A stretch of DNA of 64,000 bases, from NCBI RefSeq assembly GCF_045287255.1, contig NZ_CP137142.1:1736001-1800000 (forward strand). Direction: 5' to 3'. The notes under the pieces were generated by a model that did not search any database, was not told the DNA's origin, and worked only from the letters and a program-made list of their open reading frames with translations. Source of the DNA: Henriciella sp045287255. GTDB lineage: Bacteria; Pseudomonadota; Alphaproteobacteria; Caulobacterales; Hyphomonadaceae. Within the stretch, counting starts at the first letter, position 1; every line of letters begins with the position of its first letter. Of the stretch, positions 50,873 to 58,598 are shown piece by piece. The translations under genes were made by a program, and so were the position numbers.

Positions 50873-53122
50873 ATGACAAGCAGGGCCGCCAGACTGGAAG
50901 ATCGGGCGGGTGAAACCCCGCAACCCAGAGCCATACGCGCTGACGTTCCGTTCCTGACCGCGGAGCAGCTTGCCGATACGGTTATCACATATCAGCCTGA
51001 CGCGGACCGTGACCGCCTGCTTCGGGCTTATAATTTTGCGCGTGAGAAGCATGGCGAACAGCTGCGTCAGTCTGGCGATCCATACTACTCCCACCCCGTC
51101 CGGGTCGCGACCCTTCTGACGACGATCAAGCTTGATGATGCAACCGTCATTGCCGGGCTTTTGCATGACACTGTAGAAGACTGCGAAGATGTCGATTTCT
51201 CCGACATCGCAGACCAGTTTGGAGCCGACGTCGCTGAACTGGTCGATGGCGTTACAAAACTCGGGCAACTTGAATATCAAAGCGAAGCCACAAAGCAGGC
51301 TGAGAACTTCCAGAAGTTCATTCTCGCGACCGTCAATGATGTGCGTGTGCTGCTCATCAAGCTTGCAGATCGTATGCACAATATGCGGACCCTGCATTTC
51401 AAAAGAAAAGAAGAATCACGTCGACGGGTTGCCCGTGAAACCATGGACCTCTACGCGCCGCTCGCCCGGCGGATCGGTCTTCACTATGTCGCATCCGAAA
51501 TGGAGGATCTTTCCTTCCTGCATCTGAATCCCGAGGCACGTGAGCAGATCCTGAATCAGCTCGAAGCGCTGGAATCTGAGAATAAGGATGATCTCGAGCG
51601 GATCCGTGAAGCGATCTATGAGGTCATGGACCGCGAGCAGATTCCCTGCCGGGTCAAAGGGCGCCGCAAGGAACCCTATTCCATCTGGCGAAAACTGGAA
51701 AAGAAGTCGATTTCCTTCCGCGATGTCGCCGACATCTTCGGCTTCCGCGTGATCGTGGATACGGTCCCACATTGTTATCAGGCGCTCGGGGCTTTCCACA
51801 CGGCCTGGGCCTGTCTGCCAGATCGGTTTCGCGACTTCATCTCTGTTCCAAAGCCAAACGGATACACCTCTCTCCACACAACCGTGCGCGCCAGTGGCAA
51901 CCGGCTGGTAGAGCTGCAAATCCGCACCGAAGAAATGGATGACACCGCAGAGCGCGGGGTTGCTGCACATTGGAGCTACAAAAACAGCGCCTATGGCTTT
52001 GATCCTGAAAGTTCCAAGGCGGCAGGTCTTGACCCGGCTGCGAACCTGCGCGCTTTCGGTGAGTTGCTCTCACATGGCGGGGATGCCGATGAATTTCTCG
52101 AGCATGCCAAGATGGAGATGTACCGAACACACGTCTTCGCTTTCACACCCAAGGGCCGCCTTGTCCTGTTACCAGCAGGCTCCATGCCGCTGGACTTTGC
52201 CTATGCCGTACACACCGCCGTTGGAGACACCTGCGAAGGGGTCAAGATCAATGGCGTGCCAAGGGGTCTGCGCACAGCCCTTAACAATGGCGATGTGGTT
52301 GAAATCATCCGGCGTTCAGACCCCCGCCCTGTCGCTGGCTATGAGGCCCTGACGGTCACGGGTCGTGCCCGCGCGGCACAACGCAAACTCAGAAGAGAAT
52401 TGGAAACCAGTGAGTTCGAGCGCCTGGGTCAATCCATGCTTGAACGTAGCTTGCGCCGCGTCGATATCGATCCCGTCACGGTTGACATGCGCCGCATTGC
52501 CAAACGCGCGGGTCATCAGGGTGTTAGCGCCATGTTTGAGGCGATTGGGCGCAGCCATGATCAGGTGCACCGCATCATCCTACTCGCGTTTCCCGGAGTT
52601 GATACCGAGGTCGCCGCCGAGCATGAGCGCGTCACACTTGATGAGGCGAGCCCGAGAGACCTGATTGTCAGCGAAGGCTTGAAACCCGGTGTAACGCTTC
52701 ACCTTGGTGAGTGCTGTCACCCCATTCCCGGTGACCGTATTATTGGCTTGCGTGAACCCGACAAAGGCCTCGTCGTTCACACAATCTATTGTTCAACCGT
52801 TGCCAAATATGATGACCAGCCCGATCGCTGGGTTGATCTGCAATGGAGCGAGCTCGCCAAGAGCGGTGTACGCGCTGTTGGGCGGATTGCTGTCAACGCA
52901 GCCAACGCCAAAGGCGTTCTGGCACAACAGTGCAATGTCGTCGCACAAGCCGGCGGAAACATTACCGGTGTGCGTACCCGTTCGCGTGGCCCCGGCTTTA
53001 TAGAGCTTGTCTTTGACATCGAAGTGGACGACTTACGCCACTTGGAACAGATCAAGGCAGCCTTACGCGCACTCGCTGTCGTCGAGCGTGTGGAACGGCT
53101 GGAGGAGAGCGATTTTGAATAA
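50873..53122 (+). CDS. rsh: Bifunctional (p)ppGpp synthetase/hydrolase
   Basis: 749 residues. Domains in order: HD hydrolase with the ligand pairs in YYSHPVRVA and LLHDTVEDCE, synthetase (KPNGYTSLHTTV), TGS (VFAFTPKGRLVLLPAGS), helical region and C-terminal ACT domain. The HD residues look intact, so it should both make and break the alarmone. Alphaproteobacteria typically have this single long Rsh. It follows rpoZ by 6 bases. Its stop overlaps the pyrE start. Confidence 0.96.
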   Translation: MTSRAARLEDRAGETPQPRAIRADVPFLTAEQLADTVITYQPDADRDRLLRAYNFAREKHGEQLRQSGDPYYSHPVRVATLLTTIKLDDATVIAGLLHDTVEDCEDVDFSDIADQFGADVAELVDGVTKLGQLEYQSEATKQAENFQKFILATVNDVRVLLIKLADRMHNMRTLHFKRKEESRRRVARETMDLYAPLARRIGLHYVASEMEDLSFLHLNPEAREQILNQLEALESENKDDLERIREAIYEVMDREQIPCRVKGRRKEPYSIWRKLEKKSISFRDVADIFGFRVIVDTVPHCYQALGAFHTAWACLPDRFRDFISVPKPNGYTSLHTTVRASGNRLVELQIRTEEMDDTAERGVAAHWSYKNSAYGFDPESSKAAGLDPAANLRAFGELLSHGGDADEFLEHAKMEMYRTHVFAFTPKGRLVLLPAGSMPLDFAYAVHTAVGDTCEGVKINGVPRGLRTALNNGDVVEIIRRSDPRPVAGYEALTVTGRARAAQRKLRRELETSEFERLGQSMLERSLRRVDIDPVTVDMRRIAKRAGHQGVSAMFEAIGRSHDQVHRIILLAFPGVDTEVAAEHERVTLDEASPRDLIVSEGLKPGVTLHLGECCHPIPGDRIIGLREPDKGLVVHTIYCSTVAKYDDQPDRWVDLQWSELAKSGVRAVGRIAVNAANAKGVLAQQCNVVAQAGGNITGVRTRSRGPGFIELVFDIEVDDLRHLEQIKAALRALAVVERVERLEESDFE

Positions 53123-53855
53123 TGACGATGTGCTGCAGGTTTTCCGCGATGCCGGGGCGCTGCTGGAAGGCCACTTCATTCTGTCTTCAGGGCGCCGCAG
53201 CCCGGTTTTCCTTCAGAAGGCCCTCGTCTTCTCGCAGCCAGAATTGTCTTCAAAACTCTGTGCGGCGCTGGCTGAAAAGGTCAAAGCGCGATTGGGCGAC
53301 ATTGATGTCGTTGTTGGCCCGGCCATGGGCGGGGTTATCCCCAGTTATGAACTCGCGCGCCATCTTGGTTGCCGCGCTGTCTTTGTTGAACGCGTGAACG
53401 GCGCATTTGAATTGCGCCGAAGCTTTGAAATCGCTGAGACGGACCGCGTTTTGATCGCTGAAGACATTGTCACAACGGGTCTCTCTTTCCGCGAAACAGT
53501 TGAATCGCTGAGTAAACTGCCAGGCACTGTTGTTGGCGGCTCCTGCATCATTGACCGCAGTGGCGGGGAAGCGGACGTTGGTTGTGAGCTGGTCTCACTC
53601 GCGGCCATAAAGTTCCCGGACTATGACGCCGATAACCTACCACCAGAACTTGAAGCGATTCCGGCCCATAAGCCCGGTAGTCGAGGGCTTAACCCTCAAA
53701 CGAGCAAAAGAATGGACCTGACAGCGCAACTTAAATCTTATGGCTGGCTGATTATAGTCGGTATTGTCATCGCCTTTAGCTACCAAGTCGGCAAAGATAT
53801 GGCAGAGCGTGATAATGCCAGAGACCGCGCTGCCTCTGAGGTCTGTTGCGAATGA
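53115..53855 (+). CDS. pyrE: Orotate phosphoribosyltransferase with C-terminal membrane tail
   Basis: About 246 residues from a TTG at 53115, chosen because GGAGGAGAG lies 5 bases upstream and the start overlaps the rsh stop. The PRPP loop reads VLIAEDIVTTGLS and SSGRRSPVFL is the N-terminal substrate loop, as in PyrE. The usual end, AHKPGSRG, falls near residue 195, but the frame continues without a stop through about 50 more residues containing one membrane helix (YGWLIIVGIVIAFSYQVG) and ending CCE. PyrE makes OMP in pyrimidine synthesis and is normally soluble. A separate small gene beginning at the ATG 53712 is an alternative. It overlaps pdxJ. Confidence 0.9.
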   Translation: MNNDDVLQVFRDAGALLEGHFILSSGRRSPVFLQKALVFSQPELSSKLCAALAEKVKARLGDIDVVVGPAMGGVIPSYELARHLGCRAVFVERVNGAFELRRSFEIAETDRVLIAEDIVTTGLSFRETVESLSKLPGTVVGGSCIIDRSGGEADVGCELVSLAAIKFPDYDADNLPPELEAIPAHKPGSRGLNPQTSKRMDLTAQLKSYGWLIIVGIVIAFSYQVGKDMAERDNARDRAASEVCCE

Positions 53856-54607
53856 CCGGTCACCTTCGCCTCGGTGTAAACATCGATCACGTTGCCACCA
53901 TCCGTAACGCGCGCGGCGGGGTACACCCTGACCCGGCGCGAGCTGCTGTGCTCGCGACAGAGGCAGGCGCAGATGGCGTAACGCTGCACCTGCGCGAAGA
54001 CAGAAGACATATTCGAGATGGCGACCTCGACCGTATTCGAGAAGTAACGCACCTGCCCATCAACATGGAAATGGCCGCCACGGAAGAAATGCTGGAGATC
54101 GCATTGCGGTTTAAGCCCGAAACAGCAATGTTTGTCCCGGAAAAACGCGCTGAGCTAACAACTGAGGGCGGCCTCGATGCGGTGCGGCAGCACAACCACC
54201 TTTCAGACTATGTCCGTCGGCTGCAAGACAATGGCAGCCGTGTCTCCTTCTTCATTGAGCCAGACCCCGTTCAGCTCATCGCAGCTAGCCGTATGGGCGC
54301 TGATATTACCGAGTTTCATACAGGCCGGTATGTTGAACTTGTTCAGGCCGGTGAAGGCGAACTCGCTGGCGCTGAACTCGCCAGAATTACAGAATGCGCC
54401 GCCCAAGCGGTTGAATTGGGTATCGAGCCGCAGGCTGGCCACGGCCTTACTTTCGATACGGTCACGCCAATTGCCGCTATTCCGGAGCTAACCGAGCTGA
54501 ATATTGGTCACTTCCTTATGGGCGAAGCCATCTTTGTTGGGCTTAATAAAGCCGTGAGCGAGATGAAGCGCCTCATGCAGGCCGCCAGAGCTGAGAGTAC
54601 GGAATGA
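53852..54607 (+). CDS. pdxJ: Pyridoxine 5'-phosphate synthase
   Basis: About 251 residues from the ATG at 53852, chosen because it forms an ATGA overlap with the upstream stop and GAGG lies 9 bases before it. Motifs: GHLRLGVNIDHVATIRNARGG, LHLREDRRHI, EPDPVQLIAASRMGAD and TEFHTGRY, and NIGHFLMGEAIFVGL. It condenses an aminoacetone phosphate with deoxyxylulose phosphate to make PNP in vitamin B6 synthesis. It overlaps acpS by four bases. Confidence 0.96.
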   Translation: MTGHLRLGVNIDHVATIRNARGGVHPDPARAAVLATEAGADGVTLHLREDRRHIRDGDLDRIREVTHLPINMEMAATEEMLEIALRFKPETAMFVPEKRAELTTEGGLDAVRQHNHLSDYVRRLQDNGSRVSFFIEPDPVQLIAASRMGADITEFHTGRYVELVQAGEGELAGAELARITECAAQAVELGIEPQAGHGLTFDTVTPIAAIPELTELNIGHFLMGEAIFVGLNKAVSEMKRLMQAARAESTE

Positions 54608-55005
54608 TTATCGGCTTTGGCAACGACCTCTGTAATATCGAGCGCATTCAGGGCTCTCTGGACCGATTTGGTGAGAAGTTTGAAAAGCGCTGTTTTACCG
54701 AAGGCGAGATTGCCAAGGCCCGCAAACGCATGCGCACAGCAGAGACCTATGCCAAACGGTTCGCCGCCAAGGAAGCCTGCGCCAAAGCGCTTGGCACAGG
54801 TGTCCCACGTCGTGGTGTACACTGGAAAATGATGGAGGTGATCAACCTCCCCTCCGGCAAACCAACCCTCAGCCTCACAGAAGGGGCGGCCAAACGCCTC
54901 GCCGAGATCACTCCGGATGGCTATGTCGCCCATGTGCACCTGACCATGACGGATGACCATCCATGGGCTGAAGCGCAGGTTATTATTGAGGCTCATCCCT
55001 CATGA
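54604..55005 (+). CDS. acpS: Holo-acyl-carrier-protein synthase
   Basis: 133 residues, normal length. Magnesium-site residues are visible in GFGNDLCNIERI (Asp8) and FAAKEACAKALGTG (Glu). It attaches phosphopantetheine to acyl carrier protein. The Asn before Asp8 and the Cys after it differ from the common GIDLVEI pattern, but the key Asp is kept. The start overlaps the pdxJ stop and the stop overlaps rnc, both by ATGA. Confidence 0.94.
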   Translation: MIIGFGNDLCNIERIQGSLDRFGEKFEKRCFTEGEIAKARKRMRTAETYAKRFAAKEACAKALGTGVPRRGVHWKMMEVINLPSGKPTLSLTEGAAKRLAEITPDGYVAHVHLTMTDDHPWAEAQVIIEAHPS

Positions 55006-55781
55006 GCCGTAACGCAGCGAAACCAAGCCGCCCCAAGCGCACCCGTCATCGCGCCGCCGCCAAGGCTCGCAAACGCCCGACATTGACGGCTGATAAGCGC
55101 AAAGCGCTGGAAACAGCGATCGGCTACCGCTTCAAGGATGAGGCTATCCTGACCCGTGCCCTCACCCATCCCAGTTTGATTGATGAGTATCAGGGCAGTG
55201 TCGGCTTCTCGAACCAGCGCATGGAATTCCTGGGCGATCGCGTCCTCGGCCTCGTCATGGCTGAAATCTTGATCAACAAATATCCGAAAGAGCGCGAAGG
55301 CTATCTCACCAAGCTCTTCCACCACCTCGTCAGTGGCCCGGTTTGTGCCAAGGTTGGCGAGCAACTCAATCTGCGCGATTATCTCTTTATGGATGCCTCG
55401 ATGCACTCGAACCAGTCGAGCCACTATGACAAAGCCGTGGCCGATGCTGTCGAAGCTCTGATTGCGGCAATCTATAATGATAGCGGTTTGGATGCCGCTG
55501 AGCGCTTCATCAAGAAATGCTGGATATTTGATACACTGACCAAAGAAACAGCCGAGCCGGATGCTAACCCCAAGACCCTTTTAAGCGATTGGTGCGGGGC
55601 AAACCGTGCGGCCTATGCCGTTTATGAGACGGTCGGCACAAGCGGCCCGGACCATGCCCCGAAATTCACGGTCAAAGTCTCTGTTGAAAACCATGGCGAA
55701 GCGACCGCAAAAGGCAGTAACAAGGCAGAAGCAGAGAGAGCCGCAGCACGCGCCCTTCTCGATCTTCTGGAAAAGACATGA
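55002..55781 (+). CDS. rnc: Ribonuclease III
   Basis: 259 residues. A basic N-terminal extension of about 30 residues (Arg/Lys/Ala rich) precedes the nuclease domain with QRMEFLGDRVLGLV and ADAVEALIAA supplying the acidic metal ligands. The C-terminal double-stranded-RNA-binding domain (TLLSDWCGANRAAYAVYE; KGSNKAEAERAAARALLDLL) is complete. It processes rRNA and structured RNAs. Overlaps by four bases with acpS and era. The signal peptidase gene commonly found beside rnc is missing. Confidence 0.96.
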   Translation: MSRNAAKPSRPKRTRHRAAAKARKRPTLTADKRKALETAIGYRFKDEAILTRALTHPSLIDEYQGSVGFSNQRMEFLGDRVLGLVMAEILINKYPKEREGYLTKLFHHLVSGPVCAKVGEQLNLRDYLFMDASMHSNQSSHYDKAVADAVEALIAAIYNDSGLDAAERFIKKCWIFDTLTKETAEPDANPKTLLSDWCGANRAAYAVYETVGTSGPDHAPKFTVKVSVENHGEATAKGSNKAEAERAAARALLDLLEKT

Positions 55782-56749
55782 CCGACACTGAACACGCCAC
55801 GCCTGACATAGACGACATCAAACGGGCTGGCTTTGCCGCGATTATTGGCGCGCCGAACGCTGGAAAATCAACATTGGTGAACCATCTGGTTGGCACAAAA
55901 GTCGCCATCGTGACGCATAAGGTTCAAACAACCCGCTTCCCGGTACGCGGGGTCGCCCATCACGGTGATGCACAAATCGTTCTTGTCGACACGCCCGGTA
56001 TTTTCCGGGCCAAGAAGCGTCTCGACCGCGCCATGGTCAAGGCTGCATGGGCGGGCGCTGATGATGCCGATGCGGTCGTCCATCTGATTGATGCCTCGGC
56101 CTGGGTTGCAGAGAAAGCCGGAGAGGCCAGCGGCGCGCAGCGGCTCTCCGTTGAAGACGATCGGCGCGTGATCGAAACCCTGAAGGAAAGCGGTCGCAAA
56201 GTCTTCCTCGCCCTCAACAAGATTGATCTCTTCCCACATGAGCAGGTTTTACCGCTGATGGCTGAGCTGAATGAAGCTGAGGTCTATCAGGAGATTTTCA
56301 TGATCTCTGCCCTGAATGGCGATGGCGTTGATCGTCTGCTCGCGGCGTTAGCAGGGCAAATGCCAGAAGGCCCAGCCATGTATCCGCCAGAGCAGACCGC
56401 TGATCTGCCCATGCGCCTGCTCGCCGCCGAGGTCACACGTGAGAAGCTGATGCTGCGCCTGCATCAGGAATTGCCTTATCAACTGATGGTCGAGACCGAG
56501 AGCTGGGAGCCGTTCGACAACGGTTCAGTACGCATTCGCCAAGCTGTAATTATCGCCCGCGAACAGCATAAAGGCATGGTGCTCGGCAAAGGCGGTTCCT
56601 CAATCAAGGCGATTGGCAAAGCCGCACGCGAAGAGCTGACCGAAATGCTGGGACAGACGGTTCACCTGATCCTGTTCGTCAAGGTCGACCCGAAATGGAT
56701 GGAGCGGCGCGAAGCCTATTCCGCTGTCGGACTGGAGTTTGATGCTTAA
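55778..56749 (+). CDS. era: GTPase Era
   Basis: 323 residues. GTPase motifs: GAPNAGKSTL (G1), DTPGIF (G3), NKID (G4) and the ISALNG region (G5). The C-terminal KH domain reads VLGKGGSSIKAIGKAAREEL. Era matures the 30S subunit and binds the 3' end of 16S rRNA. The N-terminal 15 residues are acidic and extra to the core. It overlaps rnc and is followed by recO after 12 bases. Confidence 0.97.
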   Translation: MTDTEHATPDIDDIKRAGFAAIIGAPNAGKSTLVNHLVGTKVAIVTHKVQTTRFPVRGVAHHGDAQIVLVDTPGIFRAKKRLDRAMVKAAWAGADDADAVVHLIDASAWVAEKAGEASGAQRLSVEDDRRVIETLKESGRKVFLALNKIDLFPHEQVLPLMAELNEAEVYQEIFMISALNGDGVDRLLAALAGQMPEGPAMYPPEQTADLPMRLLAAEVTREKLMLRLHQELPYQLMVETESWEPFDNGSVRIRQAVIIAREQHKGMVLGKGGSSIKAIGKAAREELTEMLGQTVHLILFVKVDPKWMERREAYSAVGLEFDA

Positions 56750-56761
56750 GGGGCTTCTCTG

Positions 56762-57496
56762 ATGCAATGGCGCGACGAGGCATTGATCCTTGGCGGGCGG
56801 CGATTTGGGGAAAGCGGCCTGATCCTTGAAGTTCTCACGGCAACGAAAGGCCGCCAGTCCGGTCTTGTCTATGGCGGGGCCAGCCGCAAGAAACGCCCAC
56901 AATTTGAGCCTGGCAACACCGTTACGCTAAGTTGGACCGGGCGGTTGGAAGAACAGCTTGGCCGCTTTGATGTTGCCGAAGTCACTGTCAGTCGTGCCGC
57001 CCGCTTCCTCGATCAACCTGAAGCGCTCGCAGCGATTAGTGCCGTCACCAGCCTGCTGCGCGGCGCGTTGGATGAGGGTGATAAGGATGGCTCCGCCCTG
57101 TTCGCGCCGACCGCTCTATTTCTGGATATGTTGGATCAGGAGACCGTCTGGCCGACACTCTACTGTCGGTGGGAACTGGGCCTTCTTAGTGCGCTTGGCT
57201 TTGGCCTCGACCTCGATCGTTGCGCCCTGTCCGGCGCCAATGATGGTTTAACCCATGTCTCACCCAAAACCGGGCGCGCCGTGCGGGGGTCGGAAGCGGC
57301 TGACTATGTTGACCGCCTGTTCCCGCTTCCCCCTTTCCTGCTCGACCCATATGCGCCGCTCGGACCAGAAGACCTCTCAAATGCCCTTGATCTGACGGGA
57401 TATTTCATTGAGCAACGCCTGTTCGGCACTGTAAACAAGACAACACCAGCGGCCCGAGAGCATGTGGTTCAAAAGCTACGCCGCAAAGCCATTTGA
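56762..57496 (+). CDS. recO: DNA repair protein RecO
   Basis: 244 residues. RecO_N begins WRDEALILGGRRFGESGLILEVLT, followed by the OB-fold and a helical C-terminal domain with LSALGFGLDLDRCALSGAND. It helps load RecA during gap repair. The gene closes the pyrE-to-recO run. A gap of 105 bases follows before a small lipoprotein gene. Confidence 0.93.
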   Translation: MQWRDEALILGGRRFGESGLILEVLTATKGRQSGLVYGGASRKKRPQFEPGNTVTLSWTGRLEEQLGRFDVAEVTVSRAARFLDQPEALAAISAVTSLLRGALDEGDKDGSALFAPTALFLDMLDQETVWPTLYCRWELGLLSALGFGLDLDRCALSGANDGLTHVSPKTGRAVRGSEAADYVDRLFPLPPFLLDPYAPLGPEDLSNALDLTGYFIEQRLFGTVNKTTPAAREHVVQKLRRKAI

Positions 57497-57601
57497 CATC
57501 GAAAAACGATATTCGACTTGTGTTCAGACACCGCTTCGCACAGTGTGCGCGCGTGTTCAGGGGTGGAGAGACCCATAACCTCTCAGACAAGGGCTGATAT
57601 A

Positions 57602-57799
57602 ATGAAAACGAAACTTGCAATTGCTGCTGCAGCACTGTCCCTCACCACGCTGGCTGGATGCATCCATGTCAGTGATGATGGCGTGAGCAATCTGGACGAA
57701 ATCGCCATCAACACTGAAACCGCGCTGCGCGTTTGTGGAGGCGAAGGCACAGTAGCCGAAGTCACGGATGATGGCTTTGAGTGTAAAGACGACGAGTAG
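57602..57799 (+). CDS. Small lipoprotein of unknown function
   Basis: 65 residues from the ATG at 57602 (preceded by AAGGGCTG). The signal peptide ends LAGC (Cys20). The acidic mature part has Cys residues in ALRVCGGEGTVAEVTDDGFECKDD, and these could form a disulfide. No family recognised. It is convergent with the extensin-family gene, 3 bases away. Confidence 0.6.
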   Translation: MKTKLAIAAAALSLTTLAGCIHVSDDGVSNLDEIAINTETALRVCGGEGTVAEVTDDGFECKDDE

Positions 57800-57802
57800 C
57801 CC

Positions 57803-58507
57803 CTAACGGCACGTCTCACTTCTGCCCATGTCGAAATGAAAATGATCGGCATGGGCAGCATTATAATCGGGGCCCAGCGTAACTGAGAATAACCGACACG
57901 CGCCCTTGTGAACCTTCGACAAATACTCGCCGTTCACACTATCCTCGCGCCAGTGATCCAGAACGCTGATCCGGCGTCCATCCTCCAGTACAAATCCCGC
58001 AATATCGATTGCATTGGCATAAGAATGCTCACTACGCGTCCTTGTTCCAGCGATGTTGCGACAGGAAAAACTGCCAAAAGTATCAATTCGGCTGAGCGGA
58101 CTACCCAATATATCCTCCGCCAATGGCCGAGCGACATGCCGTTCCCACATATGCAACGCGGCAATCTGATGACAGGTCATCCGCAATGGCGCGGCATTGT
58201 AAGGTGTCAGCGATTTTTGTAGCACCATGGTCTCACCAAGACTGCATCGCGCTTTTGGGTCGTCTTTTTCAAGGATTGCAACCTCAACCCCTGCTTCCAA
58301 GAGCGCTGCCTGGCACAAACCCGCGTTATATTTGAGGTCCGTCAGCTTATTGTAAGTCGCCATGCCGATCGGATCGGCAAGATTGAGCGGCTTGAACGGA
58401 TTATGCTGAACCGGCAGCCAACGATAAAACCCATAGCCCAGAAGCCCAATAAACAGGGTCATCGCAATGATCAGTCCAATCTCCTTGATCTGATACCAGA
58501 GCCCCAC
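57803..58507 (-). CDS. Extensin-like (M15-related) membrane protein
   Basis: About 234 residues from a GTG at 58507, chosen because GGAGAA precedes it by 5 bases; the frame extends to 58552 but without an SD. One membrane helix (residues about 9-28) anchors a periplasmic domain of the extensin-like family: metal-type residues in EHSYANAIDIAGF and DHFHFDMG. These are M15-like and probably act on cell-wall peptides. It is divergent from parC. Cys residues in CRNIAG and CRLF may form a disulfide. Confidence 0.75.
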   Translation of the reverse strand: MGLWYQIKEIGLIIAMTLFIGLLGYGFYRWLPVQHNPFKPLNLADPIGMATYNKLTDLKYNAGLCQAALLEAGVEVAILEKDDPKARCSLGETMVLQKSLTPYNAAPLRMTCHQIAALHMWERHVARPLAEDILGSPLSRIDTFGSFSCRNIAGTRTRSEHSYANAIDIAGFVLEDGRRISVLDHWREDSVNGEYLSKVHKGACRLFSVTLGPDYNAAHADHFHFDMGRSETCR

Positions 58508-58598
58508 CTGTTCTCCTTTCCTTAACCAAAAGCCGTTTTCTGTTAACCTCACTCAGGAAAAAGGCGATTCTACGCCACCTGACAGAATGCGGGGCCTT

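Noticed and set aside
50615..51397. A 260-codon open frame on the minus strand across rpoZ and rsh
   Set aside because: It lies opposite two clear housekeeping genes, shows no domain, and is expected by chance in GC-rich coding DNA.
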